Source: Verrucomicrobiaceae bacterium (GTDB taxonomy: Bacteria > Verrucomicrobiota > Verrucomicrobiia > Verrucomicrobiales > Verrucomicrobiaceae). From it: a stretch of 60,126 bases of DNA. The stretch spans positions 1 to 60,126 of the forward strand of contig JAEUHM010000056.1 in assembly GCA_016795485.1 (NCBI GenBank), written 5' to 3'. Of this stretch, positions 1 through 9,446 are shown one piece after another. The position numbers were made by a program, and so were the translations under genes. A model generated the notes under the pieces. The model did not search any database. It saw nothing but the letters and a program-made list of their open reading frames with translations, and was not told the DNA's origin. Each line of letters starts with the position of its first letter. The stretch's first letter is position 1.

Positions 1-2187
1 GCGGACGAGTTAGGAATCGGGGGCAGTGTTAGCCAGTTCATGCATAGCGAAGGTCGTCGGTTAGACTTTGTGAGAGGTCGATGGTCGACGGTATGGGTCA
101 AGCTCCCCGCCATTCGGCTGACTGACCCACCAGTGGTGACGTTTCGTCGCTCACTACCTCTATGGAGGACAACAACCCAGTGGCAGTCCCCCACGACACC
201 AAACGGCATCCCAGAGACAACCGAATCAAGTTACCCACTCGCCACGATCGACTTTGAGCTTCACGGGACCAACATGAATAAGGTCGAGGACCTTCGCTCT
301 CCTACTGGCTACTCGTGGTATGCAAAAGTGGCCAACATCACCTATGTCAACCCTCCGCGGGACGGATTCCCGCTCCCCCTACAAATCGTCAGAGACACAG
401 CTACCGGAGCCGCAGGAGCTCTAATCGCACCAGCCTTCGTCGCAGACCTCAATAACCCCGGTGGTAGATCAGATCAAATCCACCCCCCGTCCTTTGGTTT
501 ATCCATCGATGCCAATCGAGATGGAACCATCGGCAACCGCGAAACTGCGTCACAAGCGAAGCCATTGAGGTTCTGGATCAACAACGACACAGACTTGTTC
601 CAACCGGACAAAGAAGAGGAGAGCGCCGGATCGGATAGCCAGGATTACGCCATTACCACCTACCGTGATCTGGAAGATTTCCAGCTTCTCAAGCTCAGCC
701 TCCCTGACACGGCTGCTGAGAACGTGAAGAACGGAACTTGGGAACTCGGCTTCAAGTGGAAGAACACTTCGGGTGGCGTTCCTGTGATTCGGCTCTACAA
801 GGTCGCCCCAGGCATTGACGAATTGTCTGATTACCTGTGGAATATGGACAAAGCCAACGCTCAACTTGGGCTCCCGTATTCCAATTCGATTGCGGATGTT
901 GTCGGCTCACAGACTGCATGGCTTCCAGCGGATACATTGACCGGAGCTGGCCGATCGGGCATCCATTCGTTCTTGCTATTTGAAGGGCATCAGAAGGGAC
1001 AAGGGCAACTGTGCATGGTGATCAAGACAGACACAACGGAAGCCGAGGGTCCAGGTGTTTGGCTCAAGCTGATGGATGTTGAGGAAATGTTCGAAAGTGC
1101 CCAAGGTACACCGGGCATGCCGTATCCGAATCCACCAGATCACATTGTAGCCGAGCCTCCACGGCCAATCACAGGCTATAAACACATCGACTGGCCAGGT
1201 CGTGGTCAGTTTGTTGAAGATCCCGACGAAACCAATGAAGCGATCATTATGGTTCACGGTTGGAACATGACTGACCCAGACCGCCGGACGTTCTCCGAGA
1301 CTTTTTTCAAGCGCCTATGGTGGAAGGGTTACAAAGGACGTTTTGCAACGTTTGCATGGCCTACCTACAACGCGGATGATGACTTTCTTGGCTTTCTCCC
1401 TGCTCACTACAACAAGAGTGAGTATGTGGCGTGGAAGTACGGACCTGCGCTCAAGGCTTATGTGGACGGCATCTCGAAAGGCTCAAAAAACCTTTGTGCG
1501 CACAGCATGGGTAATGTGGTCATGGCTTCAGCCCTCAAGTCGGGCCTTTCAATGAACAGCTACGTGGCGATGGAGGCCGCTATTCCGAGCGGATGCTATG
1601 ATGCAAATGCAGGGAACAACAACTACACCCCTTTTACGAGCCTAGATCAGTCAAAACCGACACCAATCCATGCTAATCCCGATCTCGGCTACCGAGGTTT
1701 GATGGATGGGGTCAGCGGGAACTTTCACAACTTCCACAGCGAAAATGACTTTGCGCTGGCAACTGGAAGAGCCCTCAACGATATTTTGAACACCAGTTGG
1801 GAAGGAAACCAAACAGACTACAAGCCCAACAACCTATTGAACTATTTGCACAACTCGAGTGCTGCTGGTGCAGCAAAGAATCGGATCGAGTTCACATCCT
1901 CCGATGACTCTGGGGCTAGCTATGTCTTTGGAAGGAACGTAACGGATCACCATGAAGTCATGGCTTTCATTTCACGTCCGCAGTCTCGGGCACTCGGCGT
2001 GCAAGCGACCACAGGCTTCACCAACTTCGATTTGAAAGACAGCTCTTTGCGTTACCCGTTTGGCACTATTCGCACTGAACACAGCGGTCAGTATCAACGC
2101 CCGATCCAGAAGACTCACTTCTTCTTCAACAAGCTTCTCGATAGCATGGATGTCGGGTTCAACTTTCTGGAGGAGTCGGCGCTATGA
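1..2187 (+). CDS. lipase-like alpha/beta hydrolase, 5' end probably outside the window
   Basis: The frame is open from base 1; the first ATG is at 40 and has no clear Shine-Dalgarno, so the protein probably begins upstream of the window. Residues are numbered from that ATG. A calcium-loop-like motif DANRDGTI lies at 157-164. The second half carries a hydrolase core: IMVHGWNMT (oxyanion strand), then AHSMGN with the likely nucleophile Ser489, which is the GxSxG elbow with Ala in the first position. A late His such as the one in TDHHEVM could complete the triad. This resembles DUF900-like or lipase-type hydrolases; substrate and export are not shown, because the N terminus is missing. The stop overlaps the start of the next gene in an ATGA, so the two are probably translationally coupled. 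Confidence 0.7.
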   Translation, partial: ADELGIGGSVSQFMHSEGRRLDFVRGRWSTVWVKLPAIRLTDPPVVTFRRSLPLWRTTTQWQSPTTPNGIPETTESSYPLATIDFELHGTNMNKVEDLRSPTGYSWYAKVANITYVNPPRDGFPLPLQIVRDTATGAAGALIAPAFVADLNNPGGRSDQIHPPSFGLSIDANRDGTIGNRETASQAKPLRFWINNDTDLFQPDKEEESAGSDSQDYAITTYRDLEDFQLLKLSLPDTAAENVKNGTWELGFKWKNTSGGVPVIRLYKVAPGIDELSDYLWNMDKANAQLGLPYSNSIADVVGSQTAWLPADTLTGAGRSGIHSFLLFEGHQKGQGQLCMVIKTDTTEAEGPGVWLKLMDVEEMFESAQGTPGMPYPNPPDHIVAEPPRPITGYKHIDWPGRGQFVEDPDETNEAIIMVHGWNMTDPDRRTFSETFFKRLWWKGYKGRFATFAWPTYNADDDFLGFLPAHYNKSEYVAWKYGPALKAYVDGISKGSKNLCAHSMGNVVMASALKSGLSMNSYVAMEAAIPSGCYDANAGNNNYTPFTSLDQSKPTPIHANPDLGYRGLMDGVSGNFHNFHSENDFALATGRALNDILNTSWEGNQTDYKPNNLLNYLHNSSAAGAAKNRIEFTSSDDSGASYVFGRNVTDHHEVMAFISRPQSRALGVQATTGFTNFDLKDSSLRYPFGTIRTEHSGQYQRPIQKTHFFFNKLLDSMDVGFNFLEESAL

Positions 2188-3281
2188 AACCAGCAACCAA
2201 GACGGCGTGCTTTGTATTGCTCACGTTGATTGCTGTCGCAATCGGTTGGTGGCTTTCCAGCCCTAGAAGGTCGGTGACATCTACTTCAGCAACTCCGAAT
2301 CCAGTTCCAAAAGCGCCGAACGCAAAAGCGCCGAATCAACCAGCCGACGAAGGCACTGCTGTTGTTCAACCCTTCGCTCGCACGCCAATGCTTGGAGTGA
2401 CTGACCCACGTTGGAAAGAGTATCATGCCAAGCGAAAGATTGATCCGTTATCAGAATGGCGAACGCCCATCGAGTTTTTTGGCAAGGTGATTGATGAACA
2501 AGACCGACCTGTTGCAGGCGCGGAAATCCAATTTGAATGGGTTGGCACTAGCGAGAAAAATGGCGGAGATGGTGTCGGTCACAAATTGATAACCTCCGAT
2601 GCAAATGGGTTCTTCATGATTAATGGAATTGAAGGCAAGCGTTTGGTTATGAGTGTCCGCAAAGACGGTTATCACAGCAAAAGGTCATGGAATGATGGCG
2701 CTTTTGAATACGGAGGCTTCTGGCATAAGGAGTTCATCGAACCCAACCGTAACGAGCCGGTGATCTTCCATTTGGTGAAGCGTCCAGTCGCTGAACCGAC
2801 GTATCGAATCGGAAGCCGAATCTTCCTTGAGCCGCCTGCACTCGAAACGCATCTCGACTTGCTGAGTCCGACCGCGCAATCAAACGCTCCGGCTGACTTG
2901 TATGTTCGCATCACTCGCCCGCCAGGAGCGAGCTATGAAAAGCCCTTTGATTGGAGCGTAACGATTGAAGGTCGCAACGGGGCCGAGATCGTCGAAACCA
3001 CAGACGAGTTCATGCTTCACGCTCCAGCGGATGGCTACCAACCAAAGCTTGTGCGCGAATACAAGAATCCAACTGGCAACACACGGCAGAAAGTGCGCTT
3101 CTATGTTCGCAGCAAAAATCGCAAGCTCTACGCCGCGGTTGATTTTGAAATGGCAGCGTATCGGCGCATGAACGGCGGCGAACCCGCTTCGATTGTAATC
3201 TCGGCAACAGTGAATCCGAACGACTCGCCAAACGTGGAGTACGATTCTGAGAAGAACATCCGGGAAATGACAAAGAAGTAA
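2184..3281 (+). CDS. membrane-anchored protein with carboxypeptidase-regulatory-like domain
   Basis: The 365-residue protein starts with a hydrophobic segment (about residues 8-25, FVLLTLIAVAIGWWL) that is a signal anchor or uncleaved signal peptide, followed by a Pro/Ala/Lys-rich linker. Residues about 93-160 (GKVIDEQDRPVAGAEIQF ... SDANGFFMINGI) show the pattern of a CarboxypepD_reg/transthyretin-like beta-sandwich. The remaining 200 residues are not recognised and look beta-rich. Its ATG overlaps the stop of the hydrolase, so both are probably made from one message; an accessory or substrate-holding role for the hydrolase is inference only. Confidence 0.65.
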   Translation: MKPATKTACFVLLTLIAVAIGWWLSSPRRSVTSTSATPNPVPKAPNAKAPNQPADEGTAVVQPFARTPMLGVTDPRWKEYHAKRKIDPLSEWRTPIEFFGKVIDEQDRPVAGAEIQFEWVGTSEKNGGDGVGHKLITSDANGFFMINGIEGKRLVMSVRKDGYHSKRSWNDGAFEYGGFWHKEFIEPNRNEPVIFHLVKRPVAEPTYRIGSRIFLEPPALETHLDLLSPTAQSNAPADLYVRITRPPGASYEKPFDWSVTIEGRNGAEIVETTDEFMLHAPADGYQPKLVREYKNPTGNTRQKVRFYVRSKNRKLYAAVDFEMAAYRRMNGGEPASIVISATVNPNDSPNVEYDSEKNIREMTKK

Positions 3282-3967
3282 GTGGAATTGGGGGGGCATG
3301 GTTGGAATCTTGCCAAACGGCATCCTCACCGAAGATGCCCGCTGGACGTTGACTCAGGCACCGTCCGTGGTGCCTTTGGGCTCCGCCCATCCATTGTGCT
3401 GTCTGTCTCTTGCCTGCCTTCGGCACTCGGCTCACCTATAGTGCCATTCGGGTCAGGTGTTTTCTGTTGCAAACCGATGGTAATTATAGGCGCTGGGGGC
3501 TATGTTCCACAACGTTTCCAGGCGATCTAAGGCGTCTTTCTTTCAGCTCTTTTGCCTTCTTTCTGGGGTCCAACTGTCCACAGGTCTACCCTGACGCAGG
3601 CGGGACGGGTGAGTCTTTTCAAGCTATCCCATTCTTTTCGTTTGTTGCCGCGTTGTGATGGTCACAGGCAAACCCTTACCGGCTACCAAACCCCACGGAC
3701 ACCTCACCACAACGGGCATATCCCAAAACAGCACTAACCAATCAAGCCGAACCATTCCTGTGCGCAACCAACCTCACTGGCAATGTGGTGACTCGAACTT
3801 GGCAACAGGAAACACCCGACCCCAGAGACGCTGGACTCCACAGACGTTGGAATAGCAAAACAGACGGGTCTCCAGCGAGTGATCGCATGAGTTGTGCTTG
3901 ATGGGATGTGCCGATACGGAGTTTGGCAAGAGTGGCGCGGGGTGGGGCGTAGGTGGAGATAGTTCTC
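3282..3967. other. gene-free stretch of about 690 bp
   Basis: No reading frame here has convincing coding character. Just after the upstream operon there are two small inverted repeats: GGCATC/GATGCC near 3320-3340, and AGGCACC/GGTGCCT at 3356-3375 with a 6-base loop but only two T residues after it, so terminator function is weak. The last 20 bases hold a GGAG about nine bases before the ATG at 3968. The length is notable for this gene-dense window, and decay of a former gene is possible but not demonstrated. Confidence 0.4.
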
Positions 3968-5311
3968 ATGCTTTCTGTTTATGGTCCAAAGAGTCGTCCT
4001 TTGTGCGATGGAGTGTCCCGCCGGGATTTTTTGCGGATTGGTAGTTTGGCGATGGGTGGGCTGTCTTTGCCTGAGTTGTTGAAGGCGGAGGCGCAGACTG
4101 GGCGTGGCCGTGGCTTCAAAAGTGTCATCATGATCTATTTGTGTGGGGCTCCTCCGCACCAGGATATGTGGGACTTGAAGATGGAGGCTCCGTCCGAGAT
4201 CCGCGGTCCGTATAAGCCGATCAGCACCAATGTGCCTGGGATAAGGATCTCTGAACACGCGCCACGGCTTGCCCGGATGATGGATAAGTTGGTGCCAATC
4301 AACTCAATGGTGGGCTCTCTGGATGGGGCTCATGATTCGTTTATTTGTTACACGGGGCGCTCGCCACGTGGTCCACAGCCTCCTGGGGGGTGGCCGTCTC
4401 TGGGCACGGTGGTGTCCAAGCTCCAAGGCCAAGCAGATGCAGCGATTCCTGGATTTGTGGGACTGGCTCCCAAGGCTGGGCACCCGCCCTATGGGTCGCC
4501 CGGACTACCTGGGTTCGTAGGTCCGGCTCATGCTGCGTTCCGCCCAAATGGCGCTGGGATGGATGACCTGAAGTTGAACGGGATTTCTCTGGAACGCCTC
4601 AACGATCGGCGCGCTCTGTTGGAGGGCTTTGATGATCATCGGCGGTTAGTGGATGCGAGTGGGATGGTGAGTAGCATGGATAGCTTTTCTCAGCAGGCGA
4701 TGAATGTGCTGACGAGTTCTAAGCTGCTGGATGCTCTGGATTTGTCCAAGGAGTCGACAAAGACACGGGAGCGCTATGGGAAGGGTGATCCGAACAACTA
4801 TGGTGACGGTGCGCCGCTTAACTTGGAGCATTTTCTGCTGGCGAGGCGTCTGGTGGAAGCTGGTGCGCGGGTGGTGACACTTAACTTTGGCCGCTGGGAC
4901 TTCCACGATAACAACTATCCGCAGCTACTGAAGCATTTGCCTCTGTTTGACCAAGGAATGAGCGCTCTGGTGCAGGATCTGCATGACCGGGGGCTGGACA
5001 AAGATGTTGCTGTGGTGGCGTGGGGTGAGTTTGGCCGCACGCCAACGGTGAATGCGCAAGGTGGGAGAGATCACTGGCCGCGTGTGGGTAATGCATTGCT
5101 AGCTGGCGGTGGTTTCAAGCGCGGACAGATGATCGGTGCCACGGATCGGTTGGGCGGTGAGCCGACTGAGCGGCCTGTGCACTTTGGCGAGGTGTTTGCG
5201 ACTCTTTACAAGTTCCTGGGAATCGACACAGCGAAGACTGTGCTGAATGATCACGGCGGGAGGCCGCAATATCTGGTGGATGGTTGGTCGGCTATGCCGG
5301 AGCTTATCTAG
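3968..5311 (+). CDS. DUF1501 family protein, Tat-exported
   Basis: The start is set at ATG 3968, preceded by GGAG with suitable spacing; a GTG at 3953 in the same frame is less likely. The 447-residue product has a twin-arginine signal SRRDFLRIG at about residues 17-25 followed by a hydrophobic stretch. The body matches DUF1501, an alkaline-phosphatase/sulfatase-like fold common in Planctomycetes and Verrucomicrobia: YLCGAPPHQDMWDLK, APRLARMMDKL, GGRDHWPRVGNALLAGGG and a C-terminal HFGEVFATLYKFLGID. Its biochemical activity is unknown. Family members usually sit directly after a DUF1549/DUF1553 cytochrome gene; here none is adjacent. The last 8 bases overlap the end of the convergent LysM gene. 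Confidence 0.88.
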   Translation: MLSVYGPKSRPLCDGVSRRDFLRIGSLAMGGLSLPELLKAEAQTGRGRGFKSVIMIYLCGAPPHQDMWDLKMEAPSEIRGPYKPISTNVPGIRISEHAPRLARMMDKLVPINSMVGSLDGAHDSFICYTGRSPRGPQPPGGWPSLGTVVSKLQGQADAAIPGFVGLAPKAGHPPYGSPGLPGFVGPAHAAFRPNGAGMDDLKLNGISLERLNDRRALLEGFDDHRRLVDASGMVSSMDSFSQQAMNVLTSSKLLDALDLSKESTKTRERYGKGDPNNYGDGAPLNLEHFLLARRLVEAGARVVTLNFGRWDFHDNNYPQLLKHLPLFDQGMSALVQDLHDRGLDKDVAVVAWGEFGRTPTVNAQGGRDHWPRVGNALLAGGGFKRGQMIGATDRLGGEPTERPVHFGEVFATLYKFLGIDTAKTVLNDHGGRPQYLVDGWSAMPELI

Positions 5312-5807
5312 GAATAACCAAAGTGCGGCCTGCACGGATCATGTCGCTCTTGAGGCCGTTGGCTGACTTGATGCGAGAGACCGAACTGCCAAAGCGGCTG
5401 GCGATGCCGGAGAGCGTGTCCCCAGATTTGACCGTGTAACGTGTGGAACTGGACGTTTTCTTCTTGGTTGTAGAGGACTTCTTTGAGGAACTCGAAGACA
5501 CCTTGCGAACGCCAGACGACGATCTTGAGCGGCTGCCGCTGTCGTGATGAGACGAGCGCCAGCTTTTGTAGTCGGAAGCAGCGGGACCACCGCCACCTGC
5601 TGCGGCCCAGGACTGAACGTAGTCGCCATTGGGTGCAAATGGATACTCCGTGGTGGACATGCCGTGGCTGGGGGTCGCTGGAGAGCCCTGGAGATCAACC
5701 CGCGGCAGCACGGACGGCACACCCACCATGCCTTTTTTGCTACTGGAGCATGATGTAGCAAGAGCGAGGAGGAGAAGCGTGACAAGGGTTTGAGAAAATC
5801 GGCGCAT
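5304..5807 (-). CDS. LysM-domain lipoprotein
   Basis: Start chosen at ATG 5807 because it gives a lipoprotein signal: MRRFSQ, a Leu/Ala-rich core and lipobox LATSC. An upstream in-frame ATG at 5852 would add 15 residues before it. After the Cys comes a low-complexity Ser/Lys/Arg region (about residues 80-115) and a C-terminal LysM domain (YTVKSGDTLSGIASRFG ... AGRTLVIPR), which binds peptidoglycan or chitin-type glycans. There is no separate catalytic domain, so it is probably an envelope-anchored cell-wall binding protein. The Ser-rich linker is typical of a flexible tether. Confidence 0.85.
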   Translation of the reverse strand: MRRFSQTLVTLLLLALATSCSSSKKGMVGVPSVLPRVDLQGSPATPSHGMSTTEYPFAPNGDYVQSWAAAGGGGPAASDYKSWRSSHHDSGSRSRSSSGVRKVSSSSSKKSSTTKKKTSSSTRYTVKSGDTLSGIASRFGSSVSRIKSANGLKSDMIRAGRTLVIPR

Positions 5808-5915
5808 AAGCGGGAGAATGGTAAATAAAAGGCCAGTTGGGCTGCCGCGCAATCTCTGACATTTGCGGTGAGAGGAGCAAAGTTTAGGAATGCGGCGGCG
5901 TAAGCATCTCCCGCT

Positions 5916-7256
5916 ATGACCCGCCGCCAGATAATCCGCCAGTCGACCGCCGCCGCAGCATCCGTGCTGGGCTTTCCCGCCATTGTAAGCAGCAAGTCAC
6001 CAGCCAGTGCTTTGCGCATCGCCTATATCGGTGTGGGTGGCCGCGGCGGGTCAAATCTCAAGGAGACGACCAAGGATGCGGCGGTGAGCGTGGCCGCTCT
6101 CTGTGATGTGAATGAGCAGAACCTTTATCGCGCCGCAGAAGCACACCCTACTGCGGCCAAGTTCAAGGATTTCCGTCGCCTGTATGATGAACTGAAGGAC
6201 TATGATGCCGTGGTGGTGTCCACCACCGAGCACACGCATGCCTTTGCTACCATGCCAGCGCTCAAGTTGAAGAAGCCGGTGTATTGCGAGAAGCCGTTAA
6301 CCCACAATGTAGGTGAGGCGGTAGCGATCATCGAAGCGGCAAAGGCTGCCGGTGTGCCGACCCAGATGGGAACCCAAATCCATGGCATGCCCAATTACCG
6401 TCGAGTGGTGGAGCACATCCAGGGTGGGACGATAGGCAAGGTGACCGAGGTGCATGTGTGTGTCTCGCGCGCATGGGGAAGGCAATCCAAAGCGGATGCG
6501 GAGAAGAACAAAGATGTGGTGTATGTGGAGGAGCGCCCGAAAGAGGAGATGGCCCCGCCAGCTCATCTGGACTGGGATTTGTGGATTGGCCCAGCTCCTT
6601 ATCGGCCTTACAACGAAGTGTATTTCCCAGGACCCAAGTGGTATCGCTGGTGGGACTTCGGCAATGGTACGATGTCTGACCTGGGCAGCCACTGGAATGA
6701 CCTTCCATGGTGGGCGCTGAAGTTGGATGCTCCGAAGACGATCGAGGCGTTCGGCCCCGAACCTCATCCGGAGATTGCTCCAGCCACCATGTCTGTGGTC
6801 TACGAGTATGGACCACGTGGAGAGATGCCAGCATGTAAGGTCTGGTGGCACCAAGGAGCGACAAAGCCCGACGTCTGGACTTCCAACCCTGTGGTTAACG
6901 GCTTCAACAGCGGCGTTTTGTTCGTGGGTGACAAGGGTATGCTGATCTCTGACTACGGAAAGTTTAAGCTACTGCCCGAAGAGCAGTTCAAAGAGGTGCC
7001 CAAGCCAACAATCCACATCGAGGACTCACCGGGACAGCACCAGGAGTGGCTCAACGCAATCCGAAATGGAACTCCAACGGGGAGCCCTTTTGCAACGTAT
7101 GCCGGACCCCTCACCATTGCCAATCATCTCGGTAATGTGGCACACCGAGCAGGCAAGAAGCTGGAATGGGATGCGGTGAAGCACACCGCAACGAACTGTC
7201 AGGAGGCGGAGCGTTTCCTCCGCCGTCAACCTCGCCAAGGCTGGAGCCTCGGCTAA
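5916..7256 (+). CDS. Tat-exported Gfo/Idh/MocA family oxidoreductase
   Basis: The 446-residue protein begins with a twin-arginine signal (TRRQIIRQS plus an Ala-rich stretch). The Rossmann fold starts at about residue 34 with IAYIGVGGRG for NAD(P) binding, and the family signature CEKP lies at 124-127, its Lys being the usual catalytic or nicotinamide-contact residue. The C-terminal half has the alpha/beta substrate domain, with WYRWWDFGNGTMSDLGSHW. Verrucomicrobia and Planctomycetes encode many such periplasmic sugar dehydrogenases; the substrate cannot be read from sequence. It converges with the sulfatase gene 18 bp downstream, and together with it suits polysaccharide breakdown. Confidence 0.9.
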   Translation: MTRRQIIRQSTAAAASVLGFPAIVSSKSPASALRIAYIGVGGRGGSNLKETTKDAAVSVAALCDVNEQNLYRAAEAHPTAAKFKDFRRLYDELKDYDAVVVSTTEHTHAFATMPALKLKKPVYCEKPLTHNVGEAVAIIEAAKAAGVPTQMGTQIHGMPNYRRVVEHIQGGTIGKVTEVHVCVSRAWGRQSKADAEKNKDVVYVEERPKEEMAPPAHLDWDLWIGPAPYRPYNEVYFPGPKWYRWWDFGNGTMSDLGSHWNDLPWWALKLDAPKTIEAFGPEPHPEIAPATMSVVYEYGPRGEMPACKVWWHQGATKPDVWTSNPVVNGFNSGVLFVGDKGMLISDYGKFKLLPEEQFKEVPKPTIHIEDSPGQHQEWLNAIRNGTPTGSPFATYAGPLTIANHLGNVAHRAGKKLEWDAVKHTATNCQEAERFLRRQPRQGWSLG

Positions 7257-7274
7257 GCGGACAGGGCAGAAGCT

Positions 7275-8702
7275 TCAACGAAGGGGTGTGGGAAGGAAGT
7301 CCCAATCCAGCACCATCTTCTCTGTTAGGGCACGCTTGAGCTCAAACTCCACAGACTCAAACGATGGATCACCTGAGAGGTTCTTGAGTTCACCAGGATC
7401 TGCCTGGAGGTCATATAGCTGGAAGGTAGGCCGTGGAGTGGTGAAATACTGGGCAACAAGTTCGGGAGCGAGCTTCCCTTCGGCGTTTGCTTTCACCATG
7501 GCCTTCCAACTGGGATCATCTTTGCTATCGACAGGAGCTACAGCTCCGTGGGGCGTGCAGGAGTAGATGAGCTTGTAGCGATCTGACCGCACACAACGTG
7601 CGAGATCGAAGGTATTTGCCATTACATCGGGTTTCATTCCTCCATCGCCACCATGCGGACCACGCTCGGCAAAGATGAACTTACGCGGCTGGTAGTCCGC
7701 AGCACCTTGTAGAAGCTTCAAGTGACTAACACCGCTCATCTGCTTGGGCACAGTCAGGGAGGCAGCTTCTAGCACAGTGGGCGCGAAGTCTTCTCCAGAC
7801 ACAAGATGGGCGGAAACGGTCCCAGGTTTCACCACACCAGGCCAACGAGCGATGAGCGGCACATGAATGCCCGGGTCAGTAAGATAACCTTTGCCATGGG
7901 GCATGGCCATACCGTTGTCACCCATGAAGATCACAAGCGTGTTCTTGTCCATGCCTCGCTTCTTGAGTTCATCGAGAACAGTCTGAACGTCTGCATCCAG
8001 ATGCTCAATCTCGGCCAAGTATTTGGCGAGGTCGCTCCTGACCCCTGGGAGATATGGCAAGTGCGGTGGCAATGTGAGCGTGCTAGGATCAATCGCACCA
8101 CGTTCGCCCTGAGTGTCCCACACGTGATGTGGATCCGAAAAGCCAAGCCAAAAGAACCAAGGCTTTTCCTTGGGAGCTAGGTCGAGGAATGTGGAAAGTT
8201 TGCCGCCGAAGTCCTTCATTCCGCCATTCTTCTCCACGTAATCCGCCCGATCTTTGAAGGTGCGGAGGTTCTTTTCGTCCATCACACGACCAAGTTCAGG
8301 TGCGGCACGGCGCCCGTTCGTTGTTGGGCCGTCAAGATGGTAGCTCCTTCCGGCAATGCCGGTAAAGTAGCCGCCTTTGCGCAAAAGATCAGGAACTGCA
8401 GGCACATCATCAGGAAGCGGAGACGTGAAGCGCACCATGCGCACTGCCACAGGCGAGCGCCCCGTCATCAAAGCAGCCCTAGATGGCACGCACTGAGGAC
8501 AAGCGACAAACATCCTATCGAACCGCATTCCCTCAGAGGCGAGGCGGTCCAAGTTGGGTGTCTTCACATCTGGATTGCCGTAACATCCGAGATATGGATA
8601 ACTATGGTCATCGCTGAGTAAGAAGAGTATGTTTGGGCGATCCGCAGCCATAACGCTGCTGATGACCATGAACATGACTGAAAGGAATGAGACACGGATC
8701 AT
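7275..8702 (-). CDS. secreted sulfatase, type I (formylglycine-dependent)
   Basis: The 475-residue protein has a signal peptide (about 1-20) and then the sulfatase N terminus RPNILFLLSDDHSYPYLGCYG with metal-binding Asp31-Asp32. The C-x-P-S-R motif is at 71-75 (CVPSR), so Cys71 should be converted to formylglycine. The second metal site appears as MGDNGMAMPHGKG, with Asp-Asn. LYDLQADPGELKNLS near the C terminus is typical of family S1. Likely substrates are sulfated glycans or other sulfate esters in the periplasm or outside the cell; the subfamily cannot be fixed. No maturase gene is in the window. Confidence 0.92.
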   Translation of the reverse strand: MIRVSFLSVMFMVISSVMAADRPNILFLLSDDHSYPYLGCYGNPDVKTPNLDRLASEGMRFDRMFVACPQCVPSRAALMTGRSPVAVRMVRFTSPLPDDVPAVPDLLRKGGYFTGIAGRSYHLDGPTTNGRRAAPELGRVMDEKNLRTFKDRADYVEKNGGMKDFGGKLSTFLDLAPKEKPWFFWLGFSDPHHVWDTQGERGAIDPSTLTLPPHLPYLPGVRSDLAKYLAEIEHLDADVQTVLDELKKRGMDKNTLVIFMGDNGMAMPHGKGYLTDPGIHVPLIARWPGVVKPGTVSAHLVSGEDFAPTVLEAASLTVPKQMSGVSHLKLLQGAADYQPRKFIFAERGPHGGDGGMKPDVMANTFDLARCVRSDRYKLIYSCTPHGAVAPVDSKDDPSWKAMVKANAEGKLAPELVAQYFTTPRPTFQLYDLQADPGELKNLSGDPSFESVEFELKRALTEKMVLDWDFLPTPLR

Positions 8703-8756
8703 GGCCGGTGAAACGACGCGCTGGGCGCATCTGTTGCAATCAAGTCCGTAACATAG

Positions 8757-9284
8757 CTACTCTAGCCGGAAGACTTGGCACAGGTCCGCAGCTTTCTTCA
8801 CACGGCCAAATGCAAGCATGACGTACGTGGCAGACCCAGTCACAAGGAGTGAAGCTAATATGCTGTCCTCGGTCGCATGAAGCTTCTGTACGACCTCATG
8901 CATCTCAGCTACGGTTTCTGAAAGCCAATCGATCACACGCTGGAGAACTTGAATCACATAAGCAGTATCTTGTTCATTTTCCCTCATCTCAAACAGATCA
9001 TGAATCACGTCGTGCTTCGTGTCGACAAAGCTGTTAGAGACTGCTTCGACTTCCCGTCGTAAGTCCGCTGGCATCGTTACCTCATGCAAATGTTCCAGTA
9101 TGTATCTTCCATTGTGAAGCATTTGCACCGCACACTCATAAGCAGCCGCCTCGACGGCACTGAAATCGGTTTCGGTTTTCATACACTCCACCATCCACGA
9201 TCTGCCGTTCTCGACTATGGTGGGAAAAAGTGGAGGCCTGACTTCTTGAACAGGTTTGTTCGTGGCCTCGCTTAGTGGCTCCAT
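8757..9284 (-). CDS. hypothetical protein, helical, one C-terminal hydrophobic segment
   Basis: Start set at ATG 9284 (MEPLSEATNKP), giving 175 residues; a GTG at 9359 in frame would add 25, and neither has a clear Shine-Dalgarno. The sequence is strongly alpha-helical and acidic, with a likely coiled-coil stretch in the second half (EQDTAYVIQVLQRVIDWL ... EVVQKLHATED). A hydrophobic segment ILASLLVTGSATYVMLAFG follows near the C terminus and could be a single membrane helix. I do not recognise a family. It stands alone between the sulfatase and PVC-cytochrome genes, all on the same strand, with gaps of 54 and 162 bp. Confidence 0.5.
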   Translation of the reverse strand: MEPLSEATNKPVQEVRPPLFPTIVENGRSWMVECMKTETDFSAVEAAAYECAVQMLHNGRYILEHLHEVTMPADLRREVEAVSNSFVDTKHDVIHDLFEMRENEQDTAYVIQVLQRVIDWLSETVAEMHEVVQKLHATEDSILASLLVTGSATYVMLAFGRVKKAADLCQVFRLE

Positions 9285-9446
9285 GCCGAATCCAACGGCT
9301 AGTCTGTGTAGAGTTGGGTAGATCCTACTTTCGTTCCGATGTGCCCAACAAGAAGTCACCCACGTTTTAAGGGCGCAGAGGCCCCTGTTTGGATTGCGCC
9401 GCTATCGGCAGACCGCAGTTCACGTAAATAATCCTGCGGATAGATG

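Noticed and set aside
3356..3375. Rho-independent terminator after the first operon
   Set aside because: The 7-bp stem is good but only two T residues follow; noted within the gene-free stretch.
3734..4258. 174-codon minus-strand frame containing LIRTADLG
   Set aside because: That phrase often appears in spurious translations; the frame runs antisense into the DUF1501 gene and has biased composition.
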